Part shown: positions 53,091 through 64,000 of the stretch, piece by piece
How the letters are laid out: the number at the start of each line of letters is the position of its first letter
How positions within the stretch are numbered: position 1 is the stretch's first letter
NCBI RefSeq assembly: GCF_001612905.1
Contig: NZ_BDBI01000017.1
Location: forward strand, 62,001-126,000
Direction of reading: 5' to 3'
Source of the DNA: Nocardia ignorata NBRC 108230
Lineage (GTDB): Bacteria > Actinomycetota > Actinomycetes > Mycobacteriales > Mycobacteriaceae
DNA length: 64,000 nucleotides
Notes under the pieces: model-generated
Told to the model about the DNA's origin: nothing
What the model saw: the letters and a program-made list of their open reading frames with translations, nothing else
The model's database searches: none
Program-made: the position numbers and the translations under genes

Positions 53091-53716
53091 GCGCGACGCG
53101 CCAGGGTGCGCGTCCGCCGTACCAGGAGGCCGCGCGCCAACTACTGCGCACTTCGGTCCTGGACTCCATGTGCGAGCTGCTCACCGAACGGGACTGGTCC
53201 AAGATCACCCTCGGTGACGTGGCCGCCAGGGCCGGGGTGAGCAGGCAGACGCTCTACAACGAGTTCGGGTCGCGCGCGGGCCTTTCCCAGTCCTACGCGC
53301 TTCGCCTGGCCGACTCCCTCGTCGACCAGGTGCGCGACGCGATCCACCGGCACGTCGGCGACGCGCGCGAGGCCATCCGCGACGGCATGACCGGCTTCTT
53401 CTTCGCCGCCGCGGCCGACCCGCTGGTTCGATCGCTGCTCGCCGGGGAGATGAAGCCCGATCTGCTGCGGCTCATCACCCTCGACGCGGGCCCCCTGCTC
53501 GAACACGCCACCGCGCGGCTGGCCGACGTCTTTCAGCACAGCTGGGTGAACGCCACCGGCACCGAGGCCGATGTCCTCGCGCACGCGCTGGTGCGCATCG
53601 CGCTGAGTTACATCCCCAATCCGCCGGTTCCCGAACGCGACGCACCCGCCGAGATGGCCGCGTTGCTGAGTCCCTATGTGGAGGCGATTGTTCAGGCACG
53701 CGGTATTCGCCCCTAG
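53087..53716 (+). CDS. TetR-family regulator of the alkane operon
   Basis: A 209-residue TetR-type repressor. N-terminal helix-turn-helix [21 protein letters not shown] at about 44-64; the rest is a helical ligand-binding domain. GTGA overlap with rubB, as in rhodococcal and mycobacterial alk operons (AlkU/AlkX). It probably represses alkB1 through the palindrome at 51401 and responds to a fatty-acid or acyl-CoA signal; this is inference. Confidence 0.92.
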   Translation: MSATRQGARPPYQEAARQLLRTSVLDSMCELLTERDWSKITLGDVAARAGVSRQTLYNEFGSRAGLSQSYALRLADSLVDQVRDAIHRHVGDAREAIRDGMTGFFFAAAADPLVRSLLAGEMKPDLLRLITLDAGPLLEHATARLADVFQHSWVNATGTEADVLAHALVRIALSYIPNPPVPERDAPAEMAALLSPYVEAIVQARGIRP

Positions 53717-53729
53717 ACGGAGTGGGACG

Positions 53730-53783
53730 GATCACTATAAGGGGTGATCAGCTCTTATTCGTGGTGATGTAACCATCACCACG
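53730..53783. promoter_or_regulatory. Two palindromes upstream of alkB2
   Basis: GATCACTATAAGGGGTGATC at 53730-53749 (six-base arms) and, at 53760-53783, CGTGGTGATG-TAAC-CATCACCACG (perfect ten-base arms). Both carry GTGAT/ATCAC half-sites, so the same regulator might bind both. They differ from the palindrome of alkB1. Confidence 0.65.
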
Positions 53784-53869
53784 TTTGAGGAGCGGCCGCT
53801 GTGTAACGTGCCCCTGGTCTGTCAGTATTCACATCCGTCGGCAGTTGGTCTTTTTGTAGCGGAGCGGGT

Positions 53870-55027
53870 GTGCAAACGGTTGGCAAACCGGGGGGTTTTC
53901 GTGATCCCAAACGGTATCTCTGGGCTCTCGGGCTGATCGCGCCGGCGTGCGCGCTGCTGCCCTCCCAGCTCGTGTACCGCACCGGCGCCGAAGCGTTCTG
54001 GTGGATCGGTCCCGTCATCGTGCTGATCGCGATTCCCGTCCTGGACTGGATCGTCGGCGAGGACGGCAACAACCCGCGCGACGAGGACTACGAGGCGCTC
54101 TCGCGTGACCGCTACTACCGCTGGTGCACCTATCTGTTCCTGCCCATCCAGCTCATCGGCCTGCTGCTGGCCTGCGCGATGTGGGCGGGCAACGACCTCG
54201 ATGTCGTCGACAAGCTCGGCCTGGCCACCACGGTCGGTTTCGTCAGCGGCATCGGCATCAACGCCGCCCACGAATTGGGCCACCGCGTGGAGCGTGCTGA
54301 AAGATTGCTGTCCAAGATCGCGCTCGCCCAGTCGGGGTACGGTCACTTCTTCGTCGAGCACAACCGCGGCCATCACGCTCGGGTCGCGACACCCGAGGAT
54401 CCGGCGAGTGCCCGCATGGGCGAGTCGCTGTGGGAGTTCTTGCCGCGCAGCGTGATCGGTGGCTTCCGCTCCGCCGTCCAGCTGGAGCGCGCACGCCTGG
54501 CCAGGAAGAGTCTCGGCTGGTGGAACCCCGGTAACCAGATCCTGCAGGCGTGGTCGATGTCGGTGCTGCTGTTCGGTTCGCTGGTGCTGGTCTTCGGGCC
54601 GGCGATCGTGCCCTGGCTGGCGCTGCAGGCGGTGATCGGGGTGATGCTGCTCGAGACCGTGAACTACGTCGAGCACTACGGACTGCTGCGCGCGCGCAAG
54701 CCCAACGGGCGCTACGAACGCTGCTCCCCGCGCGACAGCTGGAACTCCGATCGCCTGGTCACCAACATCTTCCTGTTCCATCTGCAGCGCCACAGCGACC
54801 ACCACGCCAACCCCGGCCGCCGCTACCAGACCCTGCGCAGCACCAGTGAGTCACCGCAGCTGCCCGCCGGGTACGCGACCATGATCCTGCTCGCGGCCGT
54901 GCCACCCCTGTGGCGTGCGGTGATGGACCCCCGGGTGGCCGCCCATTACGGCGGTGATCTCAGCCTGGCGAACGTGGCGCCGGTCAAACAGCGACGGTTG
55001 CTGGCCAGATACCGCGCCCCCGCCTGA
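53870..55027 (+). CDS. Second alkane 1-monooxygenase (AlkB paralogue)
   Basis: A 385-residue AlkB-type di-iron hydroxylase with all motifs: HELGH at 134, EHNRGHH, NYVEHYG and [11 protein letters not shown]. It is clearly a paralogue of the alkB 1.1 kb upstream but lacks its own rubredoxin genes and has a separate promoter region with two palindromes. GTG start with AGCGGAG upstream. It lies between the tetR and sahH genes, which are adjacent in M. tuberculosis. It may prefer another chain length. Confidence 0.94.
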   Translation: MQTVGKPGGFRDPKRYLWALGLIAPACALLPSQLVYRTGAEAFWWIGPVIVLIAIPVLDWIVGEDGNNPRDEDYEALSRDRYYRWCTYLFLPIQLIGLLLACAMWAGNDLDVVDKLGLATTVGFVSGIGINAAHELGHRVERAERLLSKIALAQSGYGHFFVEHNRGHHARVATPEDPASARMGESLWEFLPRSVIGGFRSAVQLERARLARKSLGWWNPGNQILQAWSMSVLLFGSLVLVFGPAIVPWLALQAVIGVMLLETVNYVEHYGLLRARKPNGRYERCSPRDSWNSDRLVTNIFLFHLQRHSDHHANPGRRYQTLRSTSESPQLPAGYATMILLAAVPPLWRAVMDPRVAAHYGGDLSLANVAPVKQRRLLARYRAPA

Positions 55028-55083
55028 CTCCGACCTGGGCGGAGGCGGGAACAGGGGCGGCCGCAGACGGTAGCCTTGCCTGC

Positions 55084-56565
<1,482 letters not shown>

Positions 56566-56574
56566 GTCGACTCC

Positions 56575-56613
56575 CGGTGGGCCCGCCGACCGTTGCGGTC
56601 GGCGGGCCCACCG
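56575..56613 (+). terminator. Hairpin terminator after sahH
   Basis: Perfect 18-bp stem CGGTGGGCCCGCCGACCG with its complement, three-base loop, 9 bp after the sahH stop. Confidence 0.88.
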
Positions 56614-56747
56614 TCGTCTCTACCCCAGCGGTGGAGTGTCGCAGATGTGGATGCCGTCGGCGTCGCCGGCGATCGGTGCGGTGGTGGGTGACAGACCGTA
56701 GTTTCCGGGGGTGCGGCCCGCGTGAGTCACAGGCCGCGCCCGAAATG

Positions 56748-57005
56748 TCAGCTCAGCAGCAAGCAGAGGGGGAGGGGTACGACGACTTCCAGCAGGAGGC
56801 AGCCTGCCAGTTCGGCCGAGCCGCGGGCGGCCGACCCCGCGGCGGCGGAGCCCGCGGATGCGGAGCCGGAGAGCAGACCTGGGTTGTTGTGGTGACCGTG
56901 GCGAATCGGGTCGACGGGTGCGGCCGAGGCGGTGCCCGCGCCGGCGAGGGCGAGTCCGAGAGCCGTGGCGGCGACGGCGGTGTGCAGGGCGATGCGTGAG
57001 CGCAT
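56748..57005 (-). CDS. Small secreted protein of unknown function
   Basis: 85 residues with a clear signal peptide: basic MRSR, hydrophobic Ala/Leu core, cleavage after ASA near residue 28. The mature part has a His/Asn patch (HGHHNNPG), a Ser/Ala/Gly-repeat stretch and a hydrophobic C-terminal 22 residues with two cysteines. The ATG is preceded by AGGAGT. It is antisense to its neighbours, and I do not recognise a family. It could be a small cell-wall-associated protein. Confidence 0.7.
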   Translation of the reverse strand: MRSRIALHTAVAATALGLALAGAGTASAAPVDPIRHGHHNNPGLLSGSASAGSAAAGSAARGSAELAGCLLLEVVVPLPLCLLLS

Positions 57006-57124
57006 GGTGACTCCTGGGTAGAACAGACTCTGAAATGAAAACACCTCACAATCTCGTAATGGGCCGGAATCGCCGGAGTGGCTCGCGTCGAAGGGCGTGG
57101 CATGCGGCGCGGTAATCTCACGGC

Positions 57125-57772
57125 ATGGGTGTGTTGATCGCGGTGGAAGGGCTCGACGGAGCGGGTAAACGCACGCTTATCGACGGGCTCGTCGACGAAC
57201 TGTCCGCGAAAGGACTTCGCGCGGGCAGCCTCGCCTTTCCGCGATACGGCCGATCGATACACGCCGACCTCGCGGCCGAGGCATTGCGCGGGGCGCACGG
57301 CGATCTCGCCGGCTCGATCAACGCCATGGCGATCATGTTTGCCCTCGATCGCGCCGACGCTAGCGCGGAGCTGTCGAACCTGTTGGACGCCAACGACATC
57401 GTGATCCTCGATCGCTGGGTCGCCTCCAACGCCGCCTATTCCGCGGCCCGCGCCGTGCAGGACGTCGACGGCGAAATCGTCGCCTGGGTGGGCGATCTGG
57501 AATACGGCAGGCTCGGGCTCCCGGTGCCCGACCTCACCGTGCTCATCGATGTCGGCACCGAGGTGGCCGCCGAACGTGCCCGTCGCCGTGGCGAACTCGA
57601 CACCGCGCGTGCCCTCGACGCCTACGAGAAGGACAGCGGTCTACAGCAGCGCACCGGCGAGGTCTATCGTGAACTGGCCGACCGCGATTGGTTCGGCCGG
57701 TGGTGGACATACCGATCCGAACACGACCGGCCCGCCCTGCTCACTGTGTGCACGGAAATTCTTGCCGGATAA
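57125..57772 (+). CDS. tmk: Thymidylate kinase
   Basis: A 215-residue dTMP kinase. P-loop EGLDGAGKRT (residues 8-17), where Arg replaces the Ser usual before Thr, then LDRWVASNAAYSAAR (DRW substrate block) and the LID segment ERARRRGELDTARALDAYEKD. Length as in mycobacteria. Makes dTDP for DNA synthesis and dTDP-sugars. Position before mtrAB conserved. Confidence 0.93.
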   Translation: MGVLIAVEGLDGAGKRTLIDGLVDELSAKGLRAGSLAFPRYGRSIHADLAAEALRGAHGDLAGSINAMAIMFALDRADASAELSNLLDANDIVILDRWVASNAAYSAARAVQDVDGEIVAWVGDLEYGRLGLPVPDLTVLIDVGTEVAAERARRRGELDTARALDAYEKDSGLQQRTGEVYRELADRDWFGRWWTYRSEHDRPALLTVCTEILAG

Positions 57773-57792
57773 GGTTGGATAAGCGACGGGTT

Positions 57793-57810
57793 CACACCAT
57801 TAATGGCGTG
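57793..57810. promoter_or_regulatory. Near-palindrome upstream of mtrA
   Basis: CACACCATTAATGGCGTG, with core CCATTAATGG perfect and CAC/GTG outside, 40 bp before the mtrA ATG. It does not look like the known direct-repeat MtrA box, so another regulator or mtrA-specific site is possible. Confidence 0.5.
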
Positions 57811-57849
57811 GCGGCCCGATCCTGGCCTGGAAGATGACAACATAGGATT

Positions 57850-58527
57850 ATGAAGCCCAAGATTCTGGTCGTCGACGACGATATGGCACTCGCTGAGATG
57901 CTGACCATCGTCTTGCGCGGGGAAGGGTTCGACCCGCACGTGGTCGGCGACGGCACGCAGGCCCTGTCGGCGGTGCGGGAGATCCGCCCCGACCTGGTTT
58001 TGCTGGACCTGATGCTGCCCGGCATGAACGGCATCGACGTATGCCGCGTGCTGCGGGCCGATTCCGGCGTTCCGATCGTGATGCTCACCGCCAAGACCGA
58101 CACCGTCGATGTGGTCCTCGGTCTCGAGTCCGGTGCCGACGATTACATCGTCAAGCCGTTCAAGCCCAAGGAACTCGTCGCCCGCGTGCGTGCGCGCCTG
58201 CGTCGCACCGAGGACGAACCGGCCGAGCTGCTCTCGATCGCCGACATCGTCATCGACGTGCCCGCGCACAAGGTGACCCGCGGTGGCACACAGATCTCGC
58301 TCACCCCACTGGAGTTCGACCTGCTGGTGGCGCTCGCGCGCAAACCGCGTCAGGTGTTCACCCGCGAGGTGCTGCTCGAACAGGTGTGGGGTTACCGGCA
58401 CGCCGCCGACACCCGCCTGGTGAACGTGCACGTGCAGCGGCTGCGCGCCAAGGTCGAGAAGGATCCGGAAAACCCCGAGATCGTGCTCACTGTGCGCGGC
58501 GTCGGATACAAGGCCGGACCGCCGTGA
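57850..58527 (+). CDS. mtrA: Response regulator MtrA
   Basis: A 225-residue OmpR-type regulator. Receiver with DDD 9-11, phospho-acceptor Asp53 in LLDLMLPG and Lys in VKPFKPKE; winged helix C-terminal (LEFDLLVALARKPRQVFTREVLL, VWGYRHAADTRLVNVHVQRLRAK). Essential regulator of cell-wall, division and replication genes in mycobacteria. Partner of MtrB, next gene after 22 bp. Confidence 0.97.
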   Translation: MKPKILVVDDDMALAEMLTIVLRGEGFDPHVVGDGTQALSAVREIRPDLVLLDLMLPGMNGIDVCRVLRADSGVPIVMLTAKTDTVDVVLGLESGADDYIVKPFKPKELVARVRARLRRTEDEPAELLSIADIVIDVPAHKVTRGGTQISLTPLEFDLLVALARKPRQVFTREVLLEQVWGYRHAADTRLVNVHVQRLRAKVEKDPENPEIVLTVRGVGYKAGPP

Positions 58528-58549
58528 TCGGTCGCTGTGAGGCGCCGCG

Positions 58550-60274
58550 GTGACCGACGGGCTCATCGCGCGGCTGCGGCGGTGGGCGACCCCGGTGCTC
58601 GACTGGTTCCAGACCATCGGCACCGCGCTGGGTCACCTGTGGCGTCGCTCGCTGCAATTGCGGGTCATCGTTTCCACGCTGACTCTCTCCCTCATCGTGA
58701 TCACGATCCTCGGGGTCGTGCTGACCGGTCAGATCACCGACCGGCTCCTCGAAGCCAAGATCAACGCGGCGGTCGAGGAGATGGATCGTGCCCGCAGCAC
58801 GATCGAGAACGAGCTGAACGGTGTCGAGGGCGCCAACAGCCGCCAGCAGCAACTGGCCGACGCGCGCAGTGCGCTGTCCAGCCGGGGCGGCACGGGGCAA
58901 TCGACGGGCGCCGCCGGTAGTTTCGACTCCGCGCTGGCCATGGTCGGTGGTACCCCGCCGCAGGAGATCACCACCGATCTCATCTCCGAGGTGCCACAGG
59001 AACTTCGCCGGTTCGTGCAGCGCAGTCAGGTGTCCTACCAGTTCACCACCGTCGCCGACCCGGACGGCTACCGTGGCCGCGCGCTGATCATCGGCAGCCC
59101 GAGCGCCGAGATCGCGACCCTCGAGATCTACCTGATCTTCCCCCTGGCCAGCGAGGAGTCGAGCCTGTCGCTGATGCGCGGCACGATGCTCATCGGTGGC
59201 GTGGTCCTGCTCGTGTTGCTCGCCGCGATCACCGCGCTGGTCACCCGGCAGGTGGTGCTGCCGATCCGTTCGGCCGCGCGCATCGCCGGCCGCTTCGCCG
59301 ACGGCAGGCTGAAGGAACGCATGCTGGTGCGCGGCGAGGACGACATGGCGCGGCTGGCGCAGGCGTTCAACGAGATGGCCGAGAGCCTGTCGAACCAGAT
59401 CACCCAGCTCGAGGAATTCGGCAATCTGCAGCGCCGGTTCACCTCCGATGTCAGCCATGAGCTGCGCACCCCGCTCACCACGGTGCGCATGGCCGCCGAC
59501 CTCATCCACGGTTCCAGCGACGATCTCGATCCCGCGCTCGCCCGCAGCTCCGAACTGCTCGTCAACGAACTCGACCGGTTCGAAGGCCTGCTCAACGACC
59601 TCCTCGAGATCTCCCGGCACGACGCCGGTGTGGCCGAACTGCAGGTGGAGTCCCTCGACGTGCGGATGTGCGCGCGGGCCGCGATCACGACCGTGCGGCA
59701 TCTGGCCAAGGACGCCGGGGTCGAGCTGGTCGTCGACCTGCCGGAGGAACCGGTGGTCGCCGAGGTCGATCCGCGCCGCGTGGAGCGGGTGCTGCGCAAT
59801 CTGCTCGCCAACGCGATCGACCACTCCGAGGGCAAACCGGTCCTGATCCGGATGCGCGGCGACGCCGAGGCCAATGCCGTGGCGACGGTCGTGCGCGATC
59901 AGGGTGTCGGTCTGCGACCGGGCGAGGAGAAGCTGGTGTTCAACCGGTTCTGGCGCTCGGACCCCTCGCGGGTGCGCCGCTCCGGCGGCACCGGTCTCGG
60001 CCTGTCGATCAGTGTCGAGGACGCCAACCTGCACGAGGGTCGACTGGAGGCCTGGGGCGATCCGGGTGTCGGCGCCAGCTTCCGGTTGCTGCTGCCGATG
60101 GTGCGCGGCCGCAAACTCGGTCCGAGCCCGCTGGCGCTGGAACCGATGCTGCGCAAGGTGCCCGCGTTACCCGAGGCCGAGCCGGAACCCGAGGTCCTCG
60201 ACATCCAGCGCGACAACGCCGCCGACGACAACGAGGAAGCCGCAGCGACCGAGACCGGAGACCGAGAGTCATGA
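58550..60274 (+). CDS. mtrB: Sensor histidine kinase MtrB
   Basis: A 574-residue membrane sensor. Two transmembrane helices (about 40-65 and 210-235), outer domain between, HAMP, DHp with His303 in [15 protein letters not shown], and ATPase domain with [16 protein letters not shown] and [13 protein letters not shown] start. The MtrB signal in relatives involves lipid/septal localisation and LpqB, encoded next with ATGA overlap. Confidence 0.96.
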   Translation: MTDGLIARLRRWATPVLDWFQTIGTALGHLWRRSLQLRVIVSTLTLSLIVITILGVVLTGQITDRLLEAKINAAVEEMDRARSTIENELNGVEGANSRQQQLADARSALSSRGGTGQSTGAAGSFDSALAMVGGTPPQEITTDLISEVPQELRRFVQRSQVSYQFTTVADPDGYRGRALIIGSPSAEIATLEIYLIFPLASEESSLSLMRGTMLIGGVVLLVLLAAITALVTRQVVLPIRSAARIAGRFADGRLKERMLVRGEDDMARLAQAFNEMAESLSNQITQLEEFGNLQRRFTSDVSHELRTPLTTVRMAADLIHGSSDDLDPALARSSELLVNELDRFEGLLNDLLEISRHDAGVAELQVESLDVRMCARAAITTVRHLAKDAGVELVVDLPEEPVVAEVDPRRVERVLRNLLANAIDHSEGKPVLIRMRGDAEANAVATVVRDQGVGLRPGEEKLVFNRFWRSDPSRVRRSGGTGLGLSISVEDANLHEGRLEAWGDPGVGASFRLLLPMVRGRKLGPSPLALEPMLRKVPALPEAEPEPEVLDIQRDNAADDNEEAAATETGDRES

Positions 60275-62067
60275 GCAACGCGGGTGGTGTTCGCAAGGGT
60301 GTGGGGCTGTTCGCCCTCGTCTGCCTGCTCGTCCTCACCGGGTGTGCGAGCCTGCCCGAATCGTCGGCGCCGCAGGCCCTCGGCACCATCGAGCGCGAAC
60401 CCACGTCGGCGGGTCCGCCGCCGCCGGAGCCCGGCCGCGATCCCGACCTGCTGGTGGGCGATTTCCTCGGTGCCAGTGCCGACCCGGCCAACCGGCACGC
60501 CGCCGCCCGCCAGTACATGCGCGACGACACGGCGGGGGAGTGGAACGACGAGGCGAGCATCACCATCGTCGATCGGCCCGACACGCTCCGCGAATCGCGC
60601 ACCGGCGACCGGGCGACGTATGTGGTGCGCGCCCGCAAGGTCGGTGAGCTGAGCCGCGACGGCGTCTACCGCGCCACCGACGGCATGCTCGAGAACAAGA
60701 TCGAGATGAGCAAGGTCGACGGGGAATGGCGCATCACCGACCTGCCCGACGGCGTCGTGATGGCTTCGGCGTCGTTCGCGAGCACCTACCAGCGCTACGT
60801 CTTGTATTACTTCGACAGCACCTCCCAGCTGCTCGTGCCGGATCCGCGCTGGCTCTCGGTGCCACGAGGTCAACTCACCGAGCGGCTCGTCGGCCTGCTC
60901 AGCGGCGGCCCACAGTCGGCCATCGCCGGGGTGGTCCGCAATCTGCTCGCCCCGCCGACCGCGGTGCGCAGCCCGATCATCAAGGCGGAGAACGACCCCG
61001 GCGAGGTGGGTGTCGGAATCGGTGGGGTGCGTATCGACTTCGGCGGGATCGGGACGCTCGATCAACGTGGTCGTGAACTGCTGGCCGCCCAGGTGGTGAC
61101 GACGCTGTCGCGTGCCGACATCCTCGGCCCGTATGTGTTGCTCGCCGACGGCAAACCGCTCGACGAACGCTTCGCGAGCGGCTGGTCGGTCGCGGATGTC
61201 GACCAGTTCAGTGCGGCGGCGCCCGGCGGGAACAAGATCGGGCTGCACGCACTGCGCAACGGCACCCTCGTCCAGGTGACACCGGACGGGATCGTCGCGC
61301 CCAGTGGGGCCTTCGGGGAGGCGACGAACCTGCAGTCGGTCGGCATCTCGTCGGACGGCCAGTTCGTCGCCGCCGTCGCCGACACCGGAAGGCCCGCACC
61401 GGAACCGGGCCGCACCCTGCTGATCGGCAACTACGGCGCGGGCGCGTTCGGTGTGGTCGAGGCGGCGAGTATCGCACGGCCGTCCTGGACCATGGACGGT
61501 GGCGCCGCGTGGACCGTGCTCGACGAGCAACGGGTGGTGCGTGCGGTCACCGATCGCGCCACCGGCAATGTGTCGCTGCAGGACGTGGACACCGCGGGGC
61601 TGTTCGAAGGCGCGGGTGCGCCGCGACTGCCGATCACCGAGGTGGTCGTCTCGCGGACCGGTGTGCGGGCCGCGCTGATCGCCGACGGCAAGGTGTACGT
61701 GGCGGTGATCGAACGCAGGCCGGACGGCAAGTACGCGCTCACCTCCGCGCTGCCGGTCGCGATCGGGCTGAGCACGCCCGCGGTGTCGCTGAGCTGGATC
61801 ACCGGCGACACCCTCATGGTCGCCCGGGAAGGCAATGTCGACCCGGTGTTCACCGTGTCCATCGACGGTTCCCAGTTCACGCCGGTGACCTCGCAGAACC
61901 TGACTCCGCCGGTCCGGGTGGTCACGGCGACGCAGTCGACCCAGTACGTCGCCGATTCCCGCGCGGTGCTGCAACTGCAGACCGCCGACCCCACGCGGAC
62001 CGACCGCTTCTGGCGCGAGGTGCCCGGGCTCACCGGCGAAGGCGTGGTCCCTGTCCTGCCGACCTGA
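60271..62067 (+). CDS. lpqB: Lipoprotein LpqB
   Basis: A 598-residue lipoprotein that modulates MtrB. Signal peptide with lipobox LTGC and lipidated Cys25; GerMN-type domain in the middle ([11 protein letters not shown], then SLxxLLSGGPQ-like GLLSGGPQ), and a beta-propeller-like C-terminal domain of about 300 residues (Gmad1). ATGA overlap with mtrB. No motif is missing. Confidence 0.95.
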   Translation: MSNAGGVRKGVGLFALVCLLVLTGCASLPESSAPQALGTIEREPTSAGPPPPEPGRDPDLLVGDFLGASADPANRHAAARQYMRDDTAGEWNDEASITIVDRPDTLRESRTGDRATYVVRARKVGELSRDGVYRATDGMLENKIEMSKVDGEWRITDLPDGVVMASASFASTYQRYVLYYFDSTSQLLVPDPRWLSVPRGQLTERLVGLLSGGPQSAIAGVVRNLLAPPTAVRSPIIKAENDPGEVGVGIGGVRIDFGGIGTLDQRGRELLAAQVVTTLSRADILGPYVLLADGKPLDERFASGWSVADVDQFSAAAPGGNKIGLHALRNGTLVQVTPDGIVAPSGAFGEATNLQSVGISSDGQFVAAVADTGRPAPEPGRTLLIGNYGAGAFGVVEAASIARPSWTMDGGAAWTVLDEQRVVRAVTDRATGNVSLQDVDTAGLFEGAGAPRLPITEVVVSRTGVRAALIADGKVYVAVIERRPDGKYALTSALPVAIGLSTPAVSLSWITGDTLMVAREGNVDPVFTVSIDGSQFTPVTSQNLTPPVRVVTATQSTQYVADSRAVLQLQTADPTRTDRFWREVPGLTGEGVVPVLPT

Positions 62068-62100
62068 ATCTGTCGGTACCCGCTGCCATGCTCACCGGCT

Positions 62101-62745
62101 ATGAAGGCTCTGCTCGATCTCGTGCTGCCGGTCCGCTGCGGCGGCTGTGCGCTGGCGGGCACGCCCTGGTGCGGCGCGTGCGCGGCCGAGTTGACGACGG
62201 GTCCGGTGCGGGTACGTCCACGAACCGACCCCGGTGTTCCGTGCTGGGCGCTTCGCCCCTACCGCGGTCCGGCCAAGCGCGCGGTGCTGGCGGCCAAGGA
62301 GCACGGCCGGCGAGACCTGGCCGACCCGCTCGGCGCCGCACTCGCCGCGGCCTTGGCCCGGTTACGGTCCGCTGACCGCCCGCTGGTGCTGATTCCGGCG
62401 CCCACCCGAACATCGGCAGCCCGCAGCCGCGGCGGCGATCCCGTAGCCCGTTCTACGGCCCGCGCGGCCGGTTGGCTGATCGATTGCCGGGCCGTCGGAC
62501 TGCTTCGTCTGCGGCCCGGTGTCCGTGACTCCGTCGGGCTCGGCTCGCGCGAGCGCGCACACAATCTCGCGCACAAGATCATCGCCGTGACCCCGGCCAC
62601 CGCGCGGGCGCGAATTCCGGCGAATGCCGAGGTAGTGCTGGTCGACGACGTGTTGACCACCGGCGCCACCGCCACCGAGTCGATACGTGTTCTTAGCCGG
62701 ATCGGCATACATCCGTGCGCTGTTTTGGTGACCTGTGCGGCTTGA
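62101..62745 (+). CDS. ComF-family phosphoribosyltransferase-like protein
   Basis: A 214-residue ComF-like protein (H37Rv Rv3242c position). N-terminal Zn motif CGGCALAGTPWCGAC and PRPP loop VVLVDDVLTTGATATES near the C-terminus. Known members support DNA uptake in other bacteria; role in these organisms unclear. ATG at 62101. Confidence 0.9.
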   Translation: MKALLDLVLPVRCGGCALAGTPWCGACAAELTTGPVRVRPRTDPGVPCWALRPYRGPAKRAVLAAKEHGRRDLADPLGAALAAALARLRSADRPLVLIPAPTRTSAARSRGGDPVARSTARAAGWLIDCRAVGLLRLRPGVRDSVGLGSRERAHNLAHKIIAVTPATARARIPANAEVVLVDDVLTTGATATESIRVLSRIGIHPCAVLVTCAA

Positions 62746-62928
62746 CTCAGCGAAATTTGCGTGAACAGTGGCGGACTCGTCCGTGGCGGACTAGCGTCGC
62801 GAACACACACCGAACCACAGCTTCTGGGAGGTGGCGCCGCGAACTCTGGTGTCGAGCGATTCCCGATCGGCACAGCTCAATCCCGCCGCACTCGCTCTGG
62901 TGTGCGGCCATATCCGGGAGGTACTCGC

Positions 62929-63624
62929 GTGACGACTTCTGCACGGGCATCAGTGCACGATGCTGACCCTTCGGCACTGGAGGACAGTGCCGCCGACTCG
63001 ACTCGGACACCCCACGCGGAAGTGGTGGTCTCCGGTCGCAATGTCGAAGTACCCGACCACTATCGAATCTATGTCTCGGAGAAGCTCTCCCGGCTGGAGC
63101 GCTTCGATCCGTCGATCTTCCTCTTCGATGTGGAGCTGTTCCACGAGCGCAACCGTCGTCAACGCAAGGCCTGCCAGCGCGTCGAGATCACCGCACGCGG
63201 GCGTGGCCCGATCGTGCGTGCCGAGGCGTGCGCCGACAGCTTCTATGCCGCGTTCGAGTCGGCATCACAGAAGATCGAGAGCAGGCTGCGCAGGTCCAAG
63301 GACAAGCGCCGGGTGGTGCACTACGGAGACAAGACGCCCGTCTCGGTAGCCCAGGCCACCGCGTCCCTGGTCGACGACTCGCTGTTCGCCCAGGCCAACG
63401 GGCACGTGGCGCACGAACACGACGAGGAACCCCAGGACGAGGGTCCCGGCCACATCGTGCGCACGAAGGACCATCCGGCTACGCCGATGACGGTCGACGA
63501 CGCCCTGTACCAGATGGAACTGGTGGGGCACGACTTCTTCCTCTTCCACGACAAGGAAACGGACCGGCCGTCGGTGGTCTATCGCAGACACGCCTTCGAC
63601 TACGGTCTGATCCGGTTGGTCTGA
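62929..63624 (+). CDS. hpf: Long ribosome hibernation promoting factor
   Basis: A 231-residue long HPF. N-terminal S30AE/RaiA-like domain (about 27-125, with SGRNVEVPDHYRIYVSEKLSRL), a charged linker, and a C-terminal dimerisation domain (about 172-231: TVDDALYQMELVGHDFFLF, VVYRRHAFDYGLIR). Binds 30S and causes 100S dimers or 70S stabilisation. GTG at 62929 with GGGAGG seven bases upstream. The 183-bp leader could carry regulatory RNA, but I see nothing definite. Confidence 0.94.
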   Translation: MTTSARASVHDADPSALEDSAADSTRTPHAEVVVSGRNVEVPDHYRIYVSEKLSRLERFDPSIFLFDVELFHERNRRQRKACQRVEITARGRGPIVRAEACADSFYAAFESASQKIESRLRRSKDKRRVVHYGDKTPVSVAQATASLVDDSLFAQANGHVAHEHDEEPQDEGPGHIVRTKDHPATPMTVDDALYQMELVGHDFFLFHDKETDRPSVVYRRHAFDYGLIRLV

Positions 63625-63630
63625 CCCATC

Positions 63631-63676
63631 CTGAACTCCGGGCACCCGCGGGCGCGGGTGCCCGGATCGCGTTCAG
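63631..63676. terminator. Bidirectional hairpin between hpf and bluB
   Basis: Stem CCGGGCACCCGCG with CGCGGGTGCCCGG (63638-63665) and outer CTGAAC/GTTCAG. It lies between two convergent genes and slightly overlaps the bluB stop. Confidence 0.75.
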
Positions 63677-64000
63677 CCACCGAACTTTTCGTAGTGCACG
63701 GCGTCGGTGAGCGCCCGCCGGGCCCGCCAGCCGAAGCGTTCGAGATCCGGCACTTCCTGGAACTCGTGTACCGGTCCGACGCACAGCCAGGCGATGGGCG
63801 TGATGCCCGGCGGCAGGCCGACCAGATCACTTAGGAACCCGGGTTCGTAGAACGACACCCAGCCCACACCGACCTGTTCGGCGGTCGCCGCCAGCCACAG
63901 GTTCTGGATGGCCAGCACGGTCGAGTACACACCCGTCTCCGGGACGCTGGCCCGGCCGAGTACCTGCGGTCCGCCACGCCGGTCGTCGTGGGTGACCACG
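63673..64000 (-). CDS. bluB: 5,6-dimethylbenzimidazole synthase BluB, partial
   Basis: The C-terminal 109 residues of a BluB-type nitroreductase-fold enzyme, which cleaves FMN to make the lower ligand of vitamin B12. The end-block GRASVPETGVYSTVLAIQNL, WLAATAEQVGVGWVSFYEPG and PIAWLCVGPV is characteristic and distinguishes it from other nitroreductases. The gene starts beyond the right edge of the window. Confidence 0.87.
   Translation of the reverse strand, partial: VVTHDDRRGGPQVLGRASVPETGVYSTVLAIQNLWLAATAEQVGVGWVSFYEPGFLSDLVGLPPGITPIAWLCVGPVHEFQEVPDLERFGWRARRALTDAVHYEKFGG

Noticed and set aside
62746..62928. Possible riboswitch or leader RNA before hpf
   Set aside because: A short repeated TGGCGGACT and weak inverted repeats are visible, but there is no stable or recognisable structure to support a call.

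Overview
The window is about 64 kb of very GC-rich DNA, densely packed with genes, from a mycolic-acid-producing actinomycete (order Mycobacteriales). It is most likely Nocardia or a close relative such as Rhodococcus. The evidence is the marker set: mtrA-mtrB-lpqB, whiB2, fbiA-fbiB for cofactor F420, the arabinogalactan linker genes rmlD and wbbL, manA-pmmA-manB, and alkB-rubA-rubB-tetR next to sahH. Stop/start overlaps (ATGA or GTGA) and GTG starts are frequent. I saw no rRNA, tRNA, insertion sequence, phage gene or CRISPR array.

Left part (1-25 kb). Three tandem Ser/Thr protein kinase genes are read leftwards (1-3925). They are followed by endonuclease IV, a decayed TauD-type dioxygenase, a CaiB-type CoA-transferase with an HMG-CoA-lyase-like enzyme, and a MacB/FtsX-type ABC exporter. 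From 21.5 down to 11.35 kb runs a leftward gene set: a SWIM zinc-finger protein, a MoxR AAA ATPase, a DUF5682 protein, a vWA protein, and a 759-residue fusion of a Ser/Thr kinase to an ADP-ribosylglycohydrolase. Divergent from it lies an SMC/Rad50-like ATPase with a CPCPVC hook, followed by two short overlapping reading frames. This stretch (11.3-25 kb) is the best candidate for an uncharacterised signalling or conflict system.

Middle part (25-46 kb). A small-gene group (YchJ-like, SelT/Rdx-like, FmdB-like) and a type B carboxylesterase precede the cell-wall block manB-wbbL-rmlD, which is divergent from an LCP ligase and a TIGR03089 gene. Next come a cytochrome P450, a CitA/CitB-type two-component system divergent from a C4-dicarboxylate carrier, a PYROXD2-like oxidoreductase, two tandem CDF metal transporters, and manA-SIS-pmmA. 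ManA, PmmA and ManB together make GDP-mannose; RmlD and WbbL supply the rhamnose of the arabinogalactan linker; LCP proteins attach arabinogalactan to peptidoglycan.

Right part (46-64 kb). DUF3499, a zincin-fold protein without its metal motif, and whiB2 are read leftwards, divergent from fbiA-fbiB and a NUDIX gene. Then follow the alkane hydroxylase operon alkB1-rubA-rubB-tetR, a second alkB, sahH, a small secreted protein, tmk, mtrA-mtrB-lpqB, a ComF-like phosphoribosyltransferase, hpf and a partial bluB.

Non-coding structure worth noting: a roughly 112-bp repeat with a hairpin tail (one copy near 5.4 kb and a cluster near 46.2-46.5 kb), a perfect 49-bp direct repeat that duplicates the 3' end of pmmA, an in-frame duplication of the 3' end of fbiB, and several palindromes or direct repeats upstream of dctA, the P450, both alkB genes and mtrA. 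All functional calls come from reading motifs and gene order; no database search was run.
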